From contig CM073590.1 of NCBI GenBank assembly GCA_037074705.1, forward strand, positions 135,799,600-135,863,599: a DNA stretch of 64,000 bases, in the 5' to 3' direction. Under the pieces are notes generated by a model. That model saw only the letters and a program-made list of their open reading frames with translations, was not told the origin of the DNA and did no database searches. Origin of the DNA: Zhengitettix transpicula (taxonomy: Eukaryota; Arthropoda; Insecta; Orthoptera; Tetrigidae). Positions 1 to 14,200 of this stretch are shown here, one piece after another. The first letter of the stretch is position 1. Each line of letters starts with the position of its first letter. Position numbers and translations under genes: made by a program.

Positions 1-1976
1 ATATGGGTTACATTTCATGGGCAATGTAACTTTAAACTTATAACGACGGTCATCGACTCGGTGTTGACGGAGAAAATGTGCAGTGTCAGCAGGTATTTCG
101 GTATTTCAGACAAAGAAAGTCGAAAGAATCTGACCTAGACTCCCACATTTCTGCGCTACGTACGTTTAGTTTTCTTAGCTCTTCCTAAATCATTTCCCAA
201 TCGTTCAATTAGGTGAAACAGTTATTGGAAATTTTATTGTGCAGCAGTAAACTTGCACTTGAAAATCAAATAAACCACTAAGATTTACTTTACTGTTACG
301 GATCAAATGGTCCTCTAATCGATAATTCGATATTCATTCGCGAATTTCATTTTCACTTGAATAGGCTTATGAAGATCAATTATATGGGCTTCAGCTGGTT
401 AAGAGGCAAGAGGTTTCTGTTCCCAGAGAAGAGGTTAATAATAGTTTTATGTTTAAATAGACAAATAAGTTGATGTCTTCAATTCGTCACTATCCATTTT
501 AATCTCACAGTTTGTGTTTGTTTGATTACGCCTAAAAAAGTACGTATTCATCATTTTTATCCAGCTGAATAAAAGAAGATGTCATAGATATTAATCACAT
601 AGCAAGACACCTACGCACTGTTTTATAAAATATATTAACTTACCACTGTTTAAATATGTAATTTACAACAAATTTCCTTCATAATTATTGCTGCGTATAC
701 ATTAAAATGTATCCAAATGCTATTGGTAAAAGTAACTTGTTTTGCTTTTCACATTTTCGGTAGTAAATAAAACCAGAGTTTCTTGGTTTTAGAAACAATA
801 TTATAAAACACTTATAGCTAGAATACTACGTAACTGTGCACTCATCCTCAATTACTGCTGTAATATTTTAGTATCAGTCACAAATGTTCTACAAAATTAT
901 GACTGTGCTTCACGAACGAAAGCGCACACTTCCTCGTTGCCTGGAGGAGACAAAAAGGCCAATGCGTTGCAAAAAGATAAAGTATGTGGGCCACGGAAGA
1001 AAGACGATCGGATATAAAAATAATTTAACAGCATATTGTAAGCGAAACGGATTTAAACTCACGCAAGGAAACCTGTAGGACTAGTTTGATGCGGTTCTTT
1101 AAATGGTTAAGGACGTAGCTCAAATGACGGATTAAATAATTTGTCTTATACTGTATGTATTCCATAAAATGTATTCCCGTCCCTTGTACCTTATATGTTG
1201 ACGTTTACGCTGCCATAATTAGATTCGTTTGAAACCCGCAATCCTTAGCGTGTTAATGCATTCTTCGTTCTTCGCTAATTCATCTGAACTTCTAACAACT
1301 TCCCGTACGATTTCGAATAGTTAATGTCTAAATTGCTGTGTTAAAATGTAACATGACTTTAACTGGCACTATGTTAAATAATATTCTGAATATGTTGATG
1401 TGTTATATTGTGTTTTATTCCTCAAGGATTGTCAATCGTTTACATTTTTTTCCGGATAAAATTAACTGTCTGTACTAGGTATTGACGGACGCTTTTATTA
1501 AACAGACAGGTTAGTAAAGGGCAAAATTCTACTAATCTAGAAATATTATTTTGTTGTGCTTCTATGACTTTATTGTAATGTACTACTTACAATTATTATG
1601 AATATAGTTTAAATATTTTAACATGAGTGTGGTTTACAGGAGGCTTAAGCCGTTTTATTCGTGACCGCAATCGGCAATACGTCTCGATAGTACATTTGCG
1701 TGACTTTCCCGATTAACATGTCATCCTACAGACAGACTGTTGTTGTTATTATATATGAATATATATATATAATAAAACAAATGTTTTAGACTCCTCTTAA
1801 AATACCCTATGAATTTCATTTTTAATTTTAAATTTTCGTGACGTCATAGCTTGTCGACAATGTGGTGATGATAACGCGTACGGTGCACGTGTGTTTCTAA
1901 ACCCTCACCGCCGCGCTGTTGCATTATCCATTTTCTTATATGTAAAGAATGAAATTGTGTACGGTATATTTTTCAG
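1..1976 (+). other. 5' flank or 5' intron of the desaturase gene
   Basis: I see no convincing coding exon here. The stretch is AT-rich, with a short (TA)n run near 1751-1773. The bases just before 1977 (pyrimidine-rich, ending in TTTTTCAG) look like a splice acceptor, so an untranslated first exon may lie further upstream, inside or outside the window. I could not pick its position. Confidence 0.5.
1839..1891. promoter_or_regulatory. CRE-like octamer and E-box upstream of the desaturase start
   Basis: A perfect palindromic TGACGTCA (1839-1846) and a CACGTG E-box (1886-1891) lie about 110-160 bases before the start codon in a locally CpG-richer patch. CREB/ATF and bHLH factors bind these sequences in general. 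Whether they act here is inference, and if the exon is preceded by a splice acceptor they would be intronic. Confidence 0.25.
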
Positions 1977-1999
1977 GTGCTAGCCTAGTATTCGAGGCG

Positions 2000-2249
2000 A
2001 TGGCGACCGTGTCGCAGACACAATGCTTGACTCTGAGGAGTCCCGCTGTCGCTGTCCCCGTCTCCGTGTCTCAGCCTCCGCCGGAAGCGAAGCCAGCGCT
2101 GGCTTCAGGAGCGACCGTGGGCAAAACACCTCGACCTCCTATGCAGATCGTCTGGTTTAACGCCATCGGTTTCCTTGGGCTGCACTTACTAGCAGTCTAC
2201 GGTCTGGTTATTGCTTTCACGGAAGCGAAATTATTGACGACGCTGTGGG
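2000..2249 (+). CDS. desaturase exon 1 (start codon, N-terminus, first membrane segment)
   Basis: It encodes residues 1-83 plus one base. ATG at 2000 is preceded by GGCG and followed by G, a good context. An in-frame ATG at 1949 would add 17 residues, but it lies before the likely acceptor at 1975-1976, so 2000 was chosen. The piece around residues 48-70 (QIVW...LHLLAVYGL) is the conserved first membrane helix of animal desaturases. The donor is GTGAGT at 2250; the exon ends in phase 1. Confidence 0.9.
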
Positions 2250-5200
2250 GTGAGTAATAGATTCACAAATTTACTGGTTCACCCATGAGAATTGAAAGGA
2301 GGTCCTCAACGTCAGTTTCAAATTTTATAGGAATGATTGGTTTTAATTCTGATATAATATTTTTATGATATCCCATTCAATTATTTGAAGGAAAGTAAGT
2401 GATTAGATGTATAGGTGAAACAGAGAAGAATGATAAGACTGTTCGCCCCCTCAGTGTGAAAGCGCATCAGCAGAGAGCACGATACCGCAAACATTTCAGA
2501 TACGTTCGTAACAGTTAGATCCCAACCCTACAGAATTGACTTTTTTGGGCTTTTTGATTCTACTTCTTCTGGCAGCGAAAAACCAGAAAATATTATCCTT
2601 AAATAAAGACTGGACAGTATCAGAACTGCTCAAAATTTACTGGATGTACAGGATACGTGGGCGTTGTAAAATCATGTATCGAATTTCTAAGAAACATATT
2701 TCAGGAAACAGTAATAAAACTTCATAAATAAACAGAAGAATTTAGCACCAGAAGAGCGTTTAAGACGAGGTAACTCAATATTGCCCTTATTTCAGTTTTT
2801 TTTTTGAATACTAAGAAACATTTAGAACCATCGTTTCGCTCGCGATCTGGCTTGGCCAGAACTGACGAATGCCGAGAGCGATTAATTCGAATCCTGCCAA
2901 TTTGTCACTAAATTCATGGAAATTTGACATTGATGCTAGATGCAGGGAGTTTTCGGAATATCGGGTAAAATTACCCTCTTTTGTATTTCTGTGGCCTCAC
3001 GAATCTTGCCTGCCAATAAAGAATTTTCCCTGTCTTTCCGTGCTATTTTATGGTATGTGTTCATGGAGTGACGGGGGACAAATGTAACTACCGTAATTAT
3101 ATGTATCGTTAACTGTCGTTAATTCCGCTTCTCACGGACCGGCCGGTTTCCCCTATATAAGATTTACCACACTCACGTTGTATTTTGTACTCTCTTTTTA
3201 CCAGTAACTTGTCCCGTCTAGCACCAGCGTAGAAAATTCTCGAAGTTCGTGAGATAAACGTGCAATAACGCACCGGTTCTAAACATAGCCAAACAGCCCC
3301 AAAACTAATCTTTATTAAAATAAAAATATACGTCTGTTTTGAAATTAATGATAAGAAAGATAGCTAAATACAGAAAAAAAGAAGTTATAATATAAATACC
3401 ACACAACGTTTCTGGAAGCTGCAACTGCTTTTGACTTGTGCAGTTCTGTCGTTCTAGCCTCATGTGTTTTTTACTTGTCGTAGCGCCTGAAGAAAGGATC
3501 AAGTCTTCCAGAAACGGTGTGTGATATTTATATCACCACTTATTTTGTCAGTATTTGGTTACCTTTCTTATTATTACTAATCATTATTACTATACTAAAA
3601 TCATTAGTTATTAAATCCCATGAATTGTTTACAATATCCGTCAAAGTAGTGTTTCGTTAAATAAATTCATTTAAGTAGTACGATCTGAATAGTAATCTCG
3701 AATCCGTCTCCAAATTGACGAATCGATGATATATTTGTTTGAATGTAATTGGTTTGCCTCAGACAAAATGGTAAGCAATGAAATCTATTGTATTTTCCAC
3801 ATAAGGAAAATCTTCCACATGCTTAAAAATTTTGCTGTGCCCGTCTGCGAAACAGATGCTTCCGGGTGTTAATTTTTTCGGCCTAATAATTTTGAAAGCT
3901 ATCACACCCTCTCTTACGTCTTCTTATTGTCCGCTGGTCCATTGTATCTTTTTCCTTTGTATCAAAGATCTCCGTAGTTGCGAGGAGTTCCATCTACCTA
4001 ACCAAACAACTGCCTCCGCCTCCGAAACAACTGGCGTGAAATTATCATTCGTCACAGTACGATGCAAAAGTAAGTTTATATTGGTTAAATTTCTTTAGAA
4101 GAAAGAATAAGTTATTGATAAGATCGTGTCACTTAGAAGGAATAATAAAAGTAATATGCGTATTTAGAACAGCTAATACATTTAACAGGATTCGTAAAAA
4201 TGGAAAACTCAAGTTGTTCAGGTTACAGAAGTTTGATGGTTTTTAAACTGAATTTCCCATTAAATCTAATTAGCTAGATATTCTAGAAATTTGTCCACCC
4301 AGTTTTGTCGTACGGCATTAAAGTCTCTGAATTTGCACAAATTTTTAAAAATGAAAGTTACACGAACAATGTTTAATAATAGGCATGAACTAAAGAAATT
4401 GTATAATGAATGACTGCATAATAATGGCAAGAATTATAATTATAATAGCCCATACAATAATAATACGAGCAATCTTGCTGGAAACATTTAACGTGGATTA
4501 TCGTGACAGGGATTAAAACAGCGTACCTATAGTAGACAATTTGGAAAATACAAGAAACATTTTAAAAGTGAATAAGTATATAGGAGTTCACGCCGTGAAA
4601 GTGACGGATGTAGTTAACAAAAATGAAGCAAAAATATCCGTGTTGTGAATTCCTAGAGAAACTTACTGAAGAAATGTTTTAGTGAACCACTGAAGTAGTG
4701 GAATGTCTGAAACTTTAAACTGTAATGACTAAACGGCCGATGTAAAAATAAGATTTTTAACTACACTATAACCCTCGGGATACAAATCACCAATAAGGAG
4801 GCTATTTAATGTTAGCCGGAGACATTACGAATATTCTAGGACAAACCAATGTTAATAAGAAAGGTAGCCAAAGACAGGCAAAATAAGTGATAATATAAAT
4901 ACCACACAACGTTTCTGCGATCCTTGTTCATTTCTTCAAGAGCTAAAGCAACCAAAACAACTGTACTGATCAGTTGACAGAACTCAAAAGCGACGAAAAC
5001 ACAACGACAATGGGAGAGCAGGTTTATCGTAATAATCGCAGGGATCGTAGCAATTGTTGAGTTTCATTTTGCCTGTTTGTTAACGTTGTGTGATATTTAT
5101 ATTATCACATATTTTGTCTGTATTTGGCTATCTTCCTCATTTTTTCCATTTCGACTAACCAATGATATTCCAAAAGAGAAATTTGATACACATATTCTGC

Positions 5201-8200
5201 ACATTTCATTTTGTTACACGTTTACGGTGCAATTATCGTTATAATAGTTATATAATTTCCCAGTTAACATATGTTAAAAGGCAAAACGTCGAACAGAAAC
5301 TCGGTGGTCTTTAAAGTTATTATACCAATAAAACTAAAGAGCCAGATATCTAACTACGTGTCCACCTATTTCTGACCTTGTACACCAAAATTACTATTGC
5401 AAATGTAACTTAAAAATATGGAAGGCACTTATTATTATCAAAGCAATAGAATCTATCAAACCAAATTGAAAATGCAAAACGGAAAAGATAAATAATTCAT
5501 TTCCATATATGGTATGTGAAAACTTATTCTTCAAAAAAAATTAAACAAAGAGCTAAGAATAATAGCCCATTGTATTTTGACCTCATTACCCAGATCTGTT
5601 CCTTTGGATCAAAACAATGCGTGATGGTAGAGCGCAGTCTAGACTGACCCTGTGGCTCATTCTCAGGGTCATGGCTTCACAGTTCATTGGGAAGTCAAGG
5701 AATAAAAAATGACGAATCGTCCCGTATTCGGGAAATTAAAACGTTATCAATCTTCTCCGCTGTTAAGGCACATTTAAATTATATTTCCCTGCATCTTATT
5801 CACACGCAGACTTCTAGAAGGTTCTATAGAATCCGAACTTTCACCAATAGCTAAGTAAGCACCATAAATTACTAATCCAATGTGTTAATTTGGATTTTTA
5901 TTATTAAACAAACCGCTACTCCCTGCTATGTTTTTTCTCGTTCGATATTTGGGACCTATCGCTTCTGTAGCATAAAAATTAGTGTGGAACATACTCATAG
6001 ACACATTTTTCTATTATACGGTATAGATAAAATTCAGTCGATATATGAGACGGATAAATAAGAGAAATGAGCATATGAGAAGGAGAGATCATAGGAGCTG
6101 AGAAAAATGCGAAACATAAAACGCTTCCTGTAAGATGGCCTATTCATTTTCTTAATTTCCCTTGTCAGTGTCATCATCCTGACAAAAGAAAATCCGGGAC
6201 AAGAGCCGAGTTCTCCGCCAGAGGCGCTAATGAAGAGTACGGCGCATTCTTCGCGCAAGTAGGGCGGAACTCTCGGGCGAGAAATCGCCAACGCATTACG
6301 CAGCGTAAATTTGACCTCTTCTCATCACCGTCGCTTTGACATTGACCTAAACTCACATTTCTGCATTAAACTTTCAAATAGGTAATTGTATTTGCAACTT
6401 CCCATCGCGCCCATTAACATATTTTTAATTAAGGACACTACGCTAATTTAATCAAATTGTTTGCCTCTTGATCGGACGTACTGCTGAAATACAGTTGGTA
6501 AATTCTGAAATGTAACTAATTTCAACATCTCGACACACTGTTAAAATAGTGACCTATATTCTGGATAGACTGTGAAGGCTTCATCTGTTATTAGGAATTT
6601 GCTTAGAGTGTAAAACTTTTACTGCTCACTTATTCTTCTTCCTTCAACGTATCATTGGACATTTGCACATTCAAATTTACAAGATTTAAGAATTTATATT
6701 ACCATTAAAGCTTGGTCGATCCATAGCAAAAGTATAAGAACCTGTACGTTGCACTTGCTTCACCGTCGATTTTATTTCTGAATATTTGGTTATTTCCGAA
6801 TAGTTCAAGATCGTAATTAATGAGTGAAATATAAATTATAGCTTCTTCAGTAGTCCGCTATAAATTTAGGAATGTGTAGTGGCAACGACAGAAGAATCGT
6901 TAACCCGTATGTAAATTTAATAAGCAACACGTATAACGCTAGTCCATTGCCAGTCCCGTCGAGATTTTTATATCCTAATCCTTTAATTCGGTTTCATAGC
7001 CTCTTTTGATGAGCTTTGTTTGAAAACATATCTTCTTTTCTTGAATCAAGCACGACGTATTTAATCTTCCTCGAAGACCGAGGATATTGCATGAATCTAA
7101 ACTCACATTCATTTATCGATTCTACTGTAATAACTGTTGATAAATCCGGTAGTAAGTCATTCATTTATTATTAGATATTTAACGTCTGGTGTTAAACATC
7201 TTGATTGCGGACTAAAAATATTATTAATTTTTTTAACTTAACGTGGTTACTTAATATTTGTTATGATCTGACAATTATCATTTAATAAATAAACAATACA
7301 GCGAATATTTCAGAAAAATGTATAAAGTAATTAAAACAAAAAATTGTTTCAAAACAATGTTTCGCTCACATTTTTGGACTTCTTAACGTAATGTACAGTT
7401 TTTAATATACTAGATTAGAAGAATAAATATGAATTTAGAGTCGTGGACTGCGGACAGAAAATAACTCTAAATTAATGTTTATTCTTCTAATCCAACATAC
7501 GTGCTTACCTATATGCATATATTCAAAAATATGTTTCCGGTAGAAAGTGGAAGGAACATTGTAATTAAATAATATATATAAATATATATATATATATATA
7601 GATATATATAATTTTTTCTGACATTTTTTAATTTTTTTTATTAAAGTAGGTTCGTTTTGACCTGACTTTAGGTCTTTGTTAGACGCAGGTTGTAGATAAA
7701 ATAAAGGTTAGAGAGAAAATATATTTCTTATTTGCTCCCTAACATCCGTTTATCTACAACCTGTGTTTGACAAAGACTTACGGGAAGGTCGAAACATAAC
7801 AAGTTTATATTTCAAAAATTTATTATTTTTTTTAGTCTGCAATCAAGGTCAAAGTTCTTACTATTGAAATTAATTAATATGTATGATAGTGAGAATAGTT
7901 CTTCCGCTATCGAGTATCATCAAAATATCGATATATGTGCTGCTGTGTCAATAATAATAAAAAATTATTTATTTAATCGTGACAGAATTTATCATTTTTT
8001 AATAGTGTCTGTTTTTCACGAAATATTATTGGGTTTTCCGCGAGCTGATTTTGTGAGACAAGTTTTCAGTCTAGATCAATTGTATACGCCAGATACTAGC
8101 GTTATTTCCTTATAAACTGTTTTTCCATTGTTCCTTATCACATTTTTCTATATTCGATAAATATTTTAATGTTGAAAACGGACGTTTTAGTTTGCTTTGA

Positions 8201-11200
8201 AGAGTATGACTAAGTTACCAACCGCTTAGTATTTCTAGAACAGTTTTCTTCGTAAAATAAGAAACTAAAACAACAATTCATGGCAGATTGTAAAGGACAA
8301 AAAAAAAGTATTTTTATTTTTGCTGAAAGTCACGAAGATTCGAAAGGCTAATAAAGATGGCAGTCGAAAGCGAGAAACCGAAGAAAATTGAAAGCGGCTG
8401 TTCGCGTTTTTGGCGTATTGCAAACTTTCCCCTAATAGCTGAGCACAAACAAAACGCCACCAGATCACGATCACGGTCGGGTGGAGAGTATTTGTAGGTC
8501 AGGAGAGAGAGAGAGAGAGAGATGAGACTTTTGTCTCGGCCGTGACAGAGAGAGGCGCGTCCCTGGCCGTGACCGACTCATCCGCACCGTTACTCTCCTC
8601 AGGCGAGACTGCAACATGCAATTCATTCAACAAATATTCACATAGAACTGTTTGATTACAACTCAAAACGTTTCTTTAATATCCAGTTTCTATTACACAT
8701 ATATCACAGTCGTTTGCTTTTTTATAAATCTATATCAATACTTATCACAGAAGAACCTGATGCAGTTTTTCTAGGGTTTGTCCTGCAGCACTTTTAGTCG
8801 AATATTGGGTAGGATCATTAAACTACAGCCCGGGGACACTAGTTAACCCTTTGCTACCTTCTTCTACCCTTCCGAATACCCCCTTTCAAATCCCTTCGTA
8901 TGCTATTAAAGGAGAGTTGCCACCACGTGGATTACCCTCATGTACCCTGTTACTCTAAAAAAAACACTACGATCGAGCTCGAGAGTATCTGGCAAAATTA
9001 AATAACATTATCCGAAATAGTATAATGGATACAGTAATTTTCATTTCGAAGGCATCGTAACATAACAGAAGGTGAGAAAGGTGCGAAGCACATTATTCCG
9101 CTCTACTGTTACTTGTGAATCGGATGTCAAGTTACGTCACGACAGTAAATTGTTTGGTGACTTTCTTTTTTTCTAATTAAAAATTACGACATGGCCGATA
9201 AACGGAGAAAGTTTGACATAATAAAATATATACACATAATAATACAGTACTTAGTGCATCGCTAAGAATAGAGTGAAATTCGTATATATGGCATCGGGAA
9301 ATATGAAAACGATGTCATTAAAATTCCTTTCCTACTCTATTACGCACATTTAGGTCACGTTTTGTGAGAAAAGACCAATATCGATTAGACTTTATATCGT
9401 TGTAATACAGAGCCATAAGACAGTTTTTTAGCCGTATTAATCTGCCAATCGCCATCTTGAGACTAAATGGCGATAGTTCCATAAGACTTATATCAACTAC
9501 TTGGGAGGGGATTTTGTTCGCTTTGCAGAAAAAAGGCGGAACGGCTTTTCTCTGAATCTATAAATAAAGTTGAAGAAATTGTTTGAAAAAACTTGAAAGT
9601 AATTTTCTATTTTATTTCCCTCAGTTGTCAGGGGAAAGCGAGAAGATTGCTGTCAATAATTTTACAAATTGATCTAAGTAACGAGACATTTTAAATAAAA
9701 AAACGTGCATAGGAACAATGAGTTGTAATTAACGTGTTAAATAAAAAATATTTAGTCCTATAATATAAATTGTAATCGATATTCTAAGAATAAAATTCAA
9801 TGTTTGTGTGTATGTTCCCCATACAAATCTACACGCGTGGAGAAAATTCCCCCAAATTTTGTACACATGCTCCTTTTGAACAGAAAACAAACATTGTAGG
9901 GGTAAGACACAACTACCGTCCCCATGGGACAGAGATGGATGGGGATGGACATTTTAAAAGATGTAAAAACGGCCGATACTTGTGTTGAGTAATTATTTTT
10001 CGGAGCCAGTGAGATTGATACTGCTCTCCCAATGTTTTTTGTGTATAATTTCACCCATTTCGGTTCGGGAGGGATCATCCTTAGACGTTGGGCTGCAGGG
10101 GTATTACATAAAAGTAACAGAAAACAATCAAGATTAGTGTCGAATCCGAGGTTATGGAAGACGCTTACCGAAGGGGAAGTGTTTCAGGCGCTTTCTGTGT
10201 ACCAGAAGTATATTGGACTCTTTGAGGTATTTGTGACTGTCTCAAGATGCATTCACTCGATTAAGGTACAGAGTGTCAACAAACCGGTTATGATGACACG
10301 AACATTTCGTTGGCCGAGGATAAGAAAATTTTATGCTGTCGGTGCCTGTTAAATCGCGTCTTGACAAGTAGATTAATGTCGAATTAAATACTTTTCCCGG
10401 CTTATATAAAAAAATAATAGCACTAAAATATTAAATAGTAGGGACCTAAATTTGGACCATTTAATATGCTAATATATAATATTTGAAACAAACACCTCTG
10501 AAGTCCGGCGTTATGGTTATGGTGCAAAGTTTGAAAATAATAGGCCTGCGTTCAGTTCACGAAACTGACTAATTTTTGGGCACTGAAAATTATAATCATT
10601 TTTTAAATAAAATCTAAAATTTATAAATTACGGGGACTGTTCTATAAGTATATTTTCCAAAGGGATCATGTACCACAACAATTTTTATTTGTACATAGCA
10701 AAGGAAAAAGATGGCGATTTGTGAGGAATATTCTTATTACGCGCTAAAAGTTTCAGGGACTAAAATATTGGCATATTAACTGTGTGGTGAGCTTACGGTT
10801 AAATTAACTATTTGTTGGGCGCCACCTGCAAGAATTGTTCTTGCAGGAAAGGGAAATGCAATATTTAGTTATTAAAAAAAAACAATAATTCATTTTCTCA
10901 GAATTTATACAAAACGAAAAGCTCTCCAGCCTGCCAGGGATGCATGTAACCCCCTCCCTTTCTCAAGATTAACCGTGGTTTTTCTCGTGGCAAACCGACG
11001 CGATACCCGGAAGCATGGAACGCGACTAACCAGGTCTACAGCTCGGACAGGGTCGACTCCCGTTGGCGGCTATCTGTCTCATCAGCATTCGCAGAAGACC
11101 GGAGACCCACGTGCAGAACCAAAATCTTTCAGGATCAACTTTTTCTGACCACTCTCACCGACGGTCCAAATTCATCTCTCTGTCCACTCTCACCAACGGT

Positions 11201-14200
11201 CCACATTCATCTCCTCTACCACTCTCTTGTTCGCAGACTTCTTTCTCTGCCTCCTCAAAACCCTCTCTCCTGGTTGGTCCTTGTGCACACGTGACCCTCT
11301 TCCAGATATTTTAGGGCCATAGCCTTCCGGTCATCTACCCCTTCCTTGGCCGACCCTGACCTTGCTTGCGGGACTTGCGGATTTTCCAACCCACCCCGCC
11401 ATTGTCTTGTGTCTGCTGCTCGACCCCGGCAAGCCACATTCCCATGCTTCCAGGCAGTAATTAACAGTTATAAAAATATTTTGTACAAATCGCTAACGAA
11501 AAGCGCACCATAACTGAATTTTGAATAACCCAAAGTTCTGATAAGCTTAGATTATGATTATACTTAAAATTATTATAAGTATCTGTTGACCATGAATTGA
11601 GGTGGTTGTTGACGTGAGCTGAAAATATATAGTTAGATAATTTAGTTAGGGCCTGCTTTTTGAACTCTAAAATTGGCAGGAACTAATTAGTCACTATGAG
11701 CAGTCTACATCTGGAAACTGTATTCATTTAATAGAAATAAAGTTCGTACAATATAACATTCATGAGTATGTATACTATAAGACTGTAGAATATAAGAGAA
11801 GCACTGACTTTCCTTGAATATGATTTTCAATCGTGGATTACTATAATAACTACAATTCACTCAAACTGGAAACAAACTCTGAGTCAAAAGTATGTTTCAA
11901 TAATCCTGCAATAGTAAATAGTATATTTGCGGAAGTATGCTTTCCTTAAGAAGTTAAAAAGTGCAGGGTGAAGTATATTTTGCATACTTTCCGATCAAAT
12001 TTTAGTAGACCATAATTTATGGCAAACAGATAATTTTAATTTTAATAATAAAATTTCTTCGAAACCGTTAAGAACATTCATTAACTGAATCGAGTCCCCT
12101 TTCCATTCAGTTTCACGATGTTTTTCTGTTGTGTAGGAAAAAAACAAATCTAATAATCACTTACATGGATTAAATGTGTCATAAACCTAAATTTCAAGTA
12201 TATGGAAATAATTGTTGGCAATTATTGCAGAGGTCAATTTTACACCAAGTTATAAAAATATAGTTGGAGTGATACATGATTTGTGTAGAATGCTCTTACT
12301 CATTTTGAGGTGGTGCTCAGGTTTAATTCGCCGTGTTTAGGCGGAAATTTAAATAGTGAAAATCTTTTCTAAAAAATCAAATTAAATCATATTAAATTAC
12401 ATTGATACATTATTCCAGCAAGCTGAAACTATCTTTGTGAGCAATTGACAATATCAAGGCTTAATTCCGTGTACATACCGGAAATTATAATCCCTGAGTT
12501 GTCACGTACATAATCTTTGGGTAGCTTCATCAACGGATGTCGGATCATGCCCTCAGCACGTCTCCGTTGACTTCCCTGCTGCGGATATTTTCTCTTTGTA
12601 CTATTTCCCGACACTAGGTGATCAGGACCGAAACGTTTTTGTATTTTTAATTCAAGTTTATTTAAATATACCCGTTTTTTTGGCTTTCCATTTCTCCAAC
12701 TTAATTTCCTAACTTTTTCGCCTTTTAGGAAAAAGTTACTCTTTAGGGTAAGGGGAACGGAAGAATAAGGGGTCATCTGACCGCTCATCACACGATATCC
12801 TTCTGTACGCTCATGGCACTTCCGCTCATAGCACGACACCGTGCATCTAGGGATGACCTCAGACCAAACTGTCGTCGATGAAATATTGATACATCTCTAC
12901 TTTATCATTCAAATATTAAAACTTCCTATTCAATAAATGAACTTCAGCTTATATACCACACAAAAGTTTTCTCATACTACGTTTCCGCAGTTGACCTGCT
13001 TGATAGACCGAGAATCATTTATTAAATCGATTCACCGGGAAAATCTACACTCATTAGTTATTAATACTTCAATTATAAGCTTATCGAGAGACAAAATAAA
13101 AATAGCGTATTAATAACCTCAATATTTTACATTGCCTTGATACACCTAATATCACGAGTGGGAGAAGTCCATACACCTAAGTTCTGGGTTTAAGTTCTCC
13201 TACGCTTTGAGAGCGACCTGGCAAAATAATTTAATTTATCTCGACCTTGCTGAGAGGCTAGTACTGTCCACAGCTGGGTGTACCTAATTACCATTTTTAA
13301 AAAAACAAGAGCATTTGTTAAACAAGAAGTTTAAGAAATCATTTTCTAGTCTGCCTGTTTCTTTTGCCGCTCTTGGTTCGTTCCATAAACTGTCGACTAT
13401 TCACCGTTGTTCGATTTAAGTGTCACAAAGACCGTTGCCTGACAGTTATTTAAACTCTCTATTGTTTAGGGACAAGGTTTCTCTTCTGTTACACGGCTAA
13501 TCATTCATCACACTATCCTACGGTAACTACCAACACCTCAACACATGTCATTTCTTTCAAACTTCTCTTGACATCCGATTGTGATCGAAAACATGACTTA
13601 GTTACCTGGTATCACCTTTCAGATTGAAGATAAATCAATGTGGTGCTGGGAACTGATTAAGCAAGAATAAATCTTCAAGACTGCCCACCCGATTGGCGGC
13701 CTATGTTAATTACATTATTCAAAAATATTTATTTCAAGAGTTTAATATAAATCTGTATTGGCCTTGTGATTTTCTAGTATTAATTATTTAACTAGTTTAG
13801 TTACTTTGTTTTACATTTATGAAATAAACTCACATTAAATTTCAATTGTCCACACCACAATTAATATTTTTATAACTACACATTCTAATAACAATTATCA
13901 GATATTTCCCATAATTCACTGATGTTGCAAGTTTCAATTTACGGATCACCAAAGAAGTGAGGTGTTAGAATCAGCGAGAATAATTGGTTTTGAACGTGAT
14001 GCAATTACTTGCTTTCCCAGTTGGAGAAGCTTCATTTTCTCATATTGCCGCGAACTTGGCCCTTGGCTTATGCAAGCCAGGAAGAGAGTCGTCACGCGAT
14101 CCGCCGATAGGGCGACCTTGCCGTACTTTCTCCCACAGCTTACGTCAGATATCTCCCCCCTCTCGTTTTACTTTCATTCTCTGCCGGAAACAAGAGCCAA

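Noticed and set aside
12429..12839. 136-codon minus-strand open frame
   Set aside because: No recognised domain, no splice or promoter context, inside a desaturase intron and low in complexity typical of chance frames.
13150..13240. tRNA-like box B (GGGTTTAAGTTCTCC) region
   Set aside because: No box A or stems could be placed; probably part of an unidentified repeat at most.
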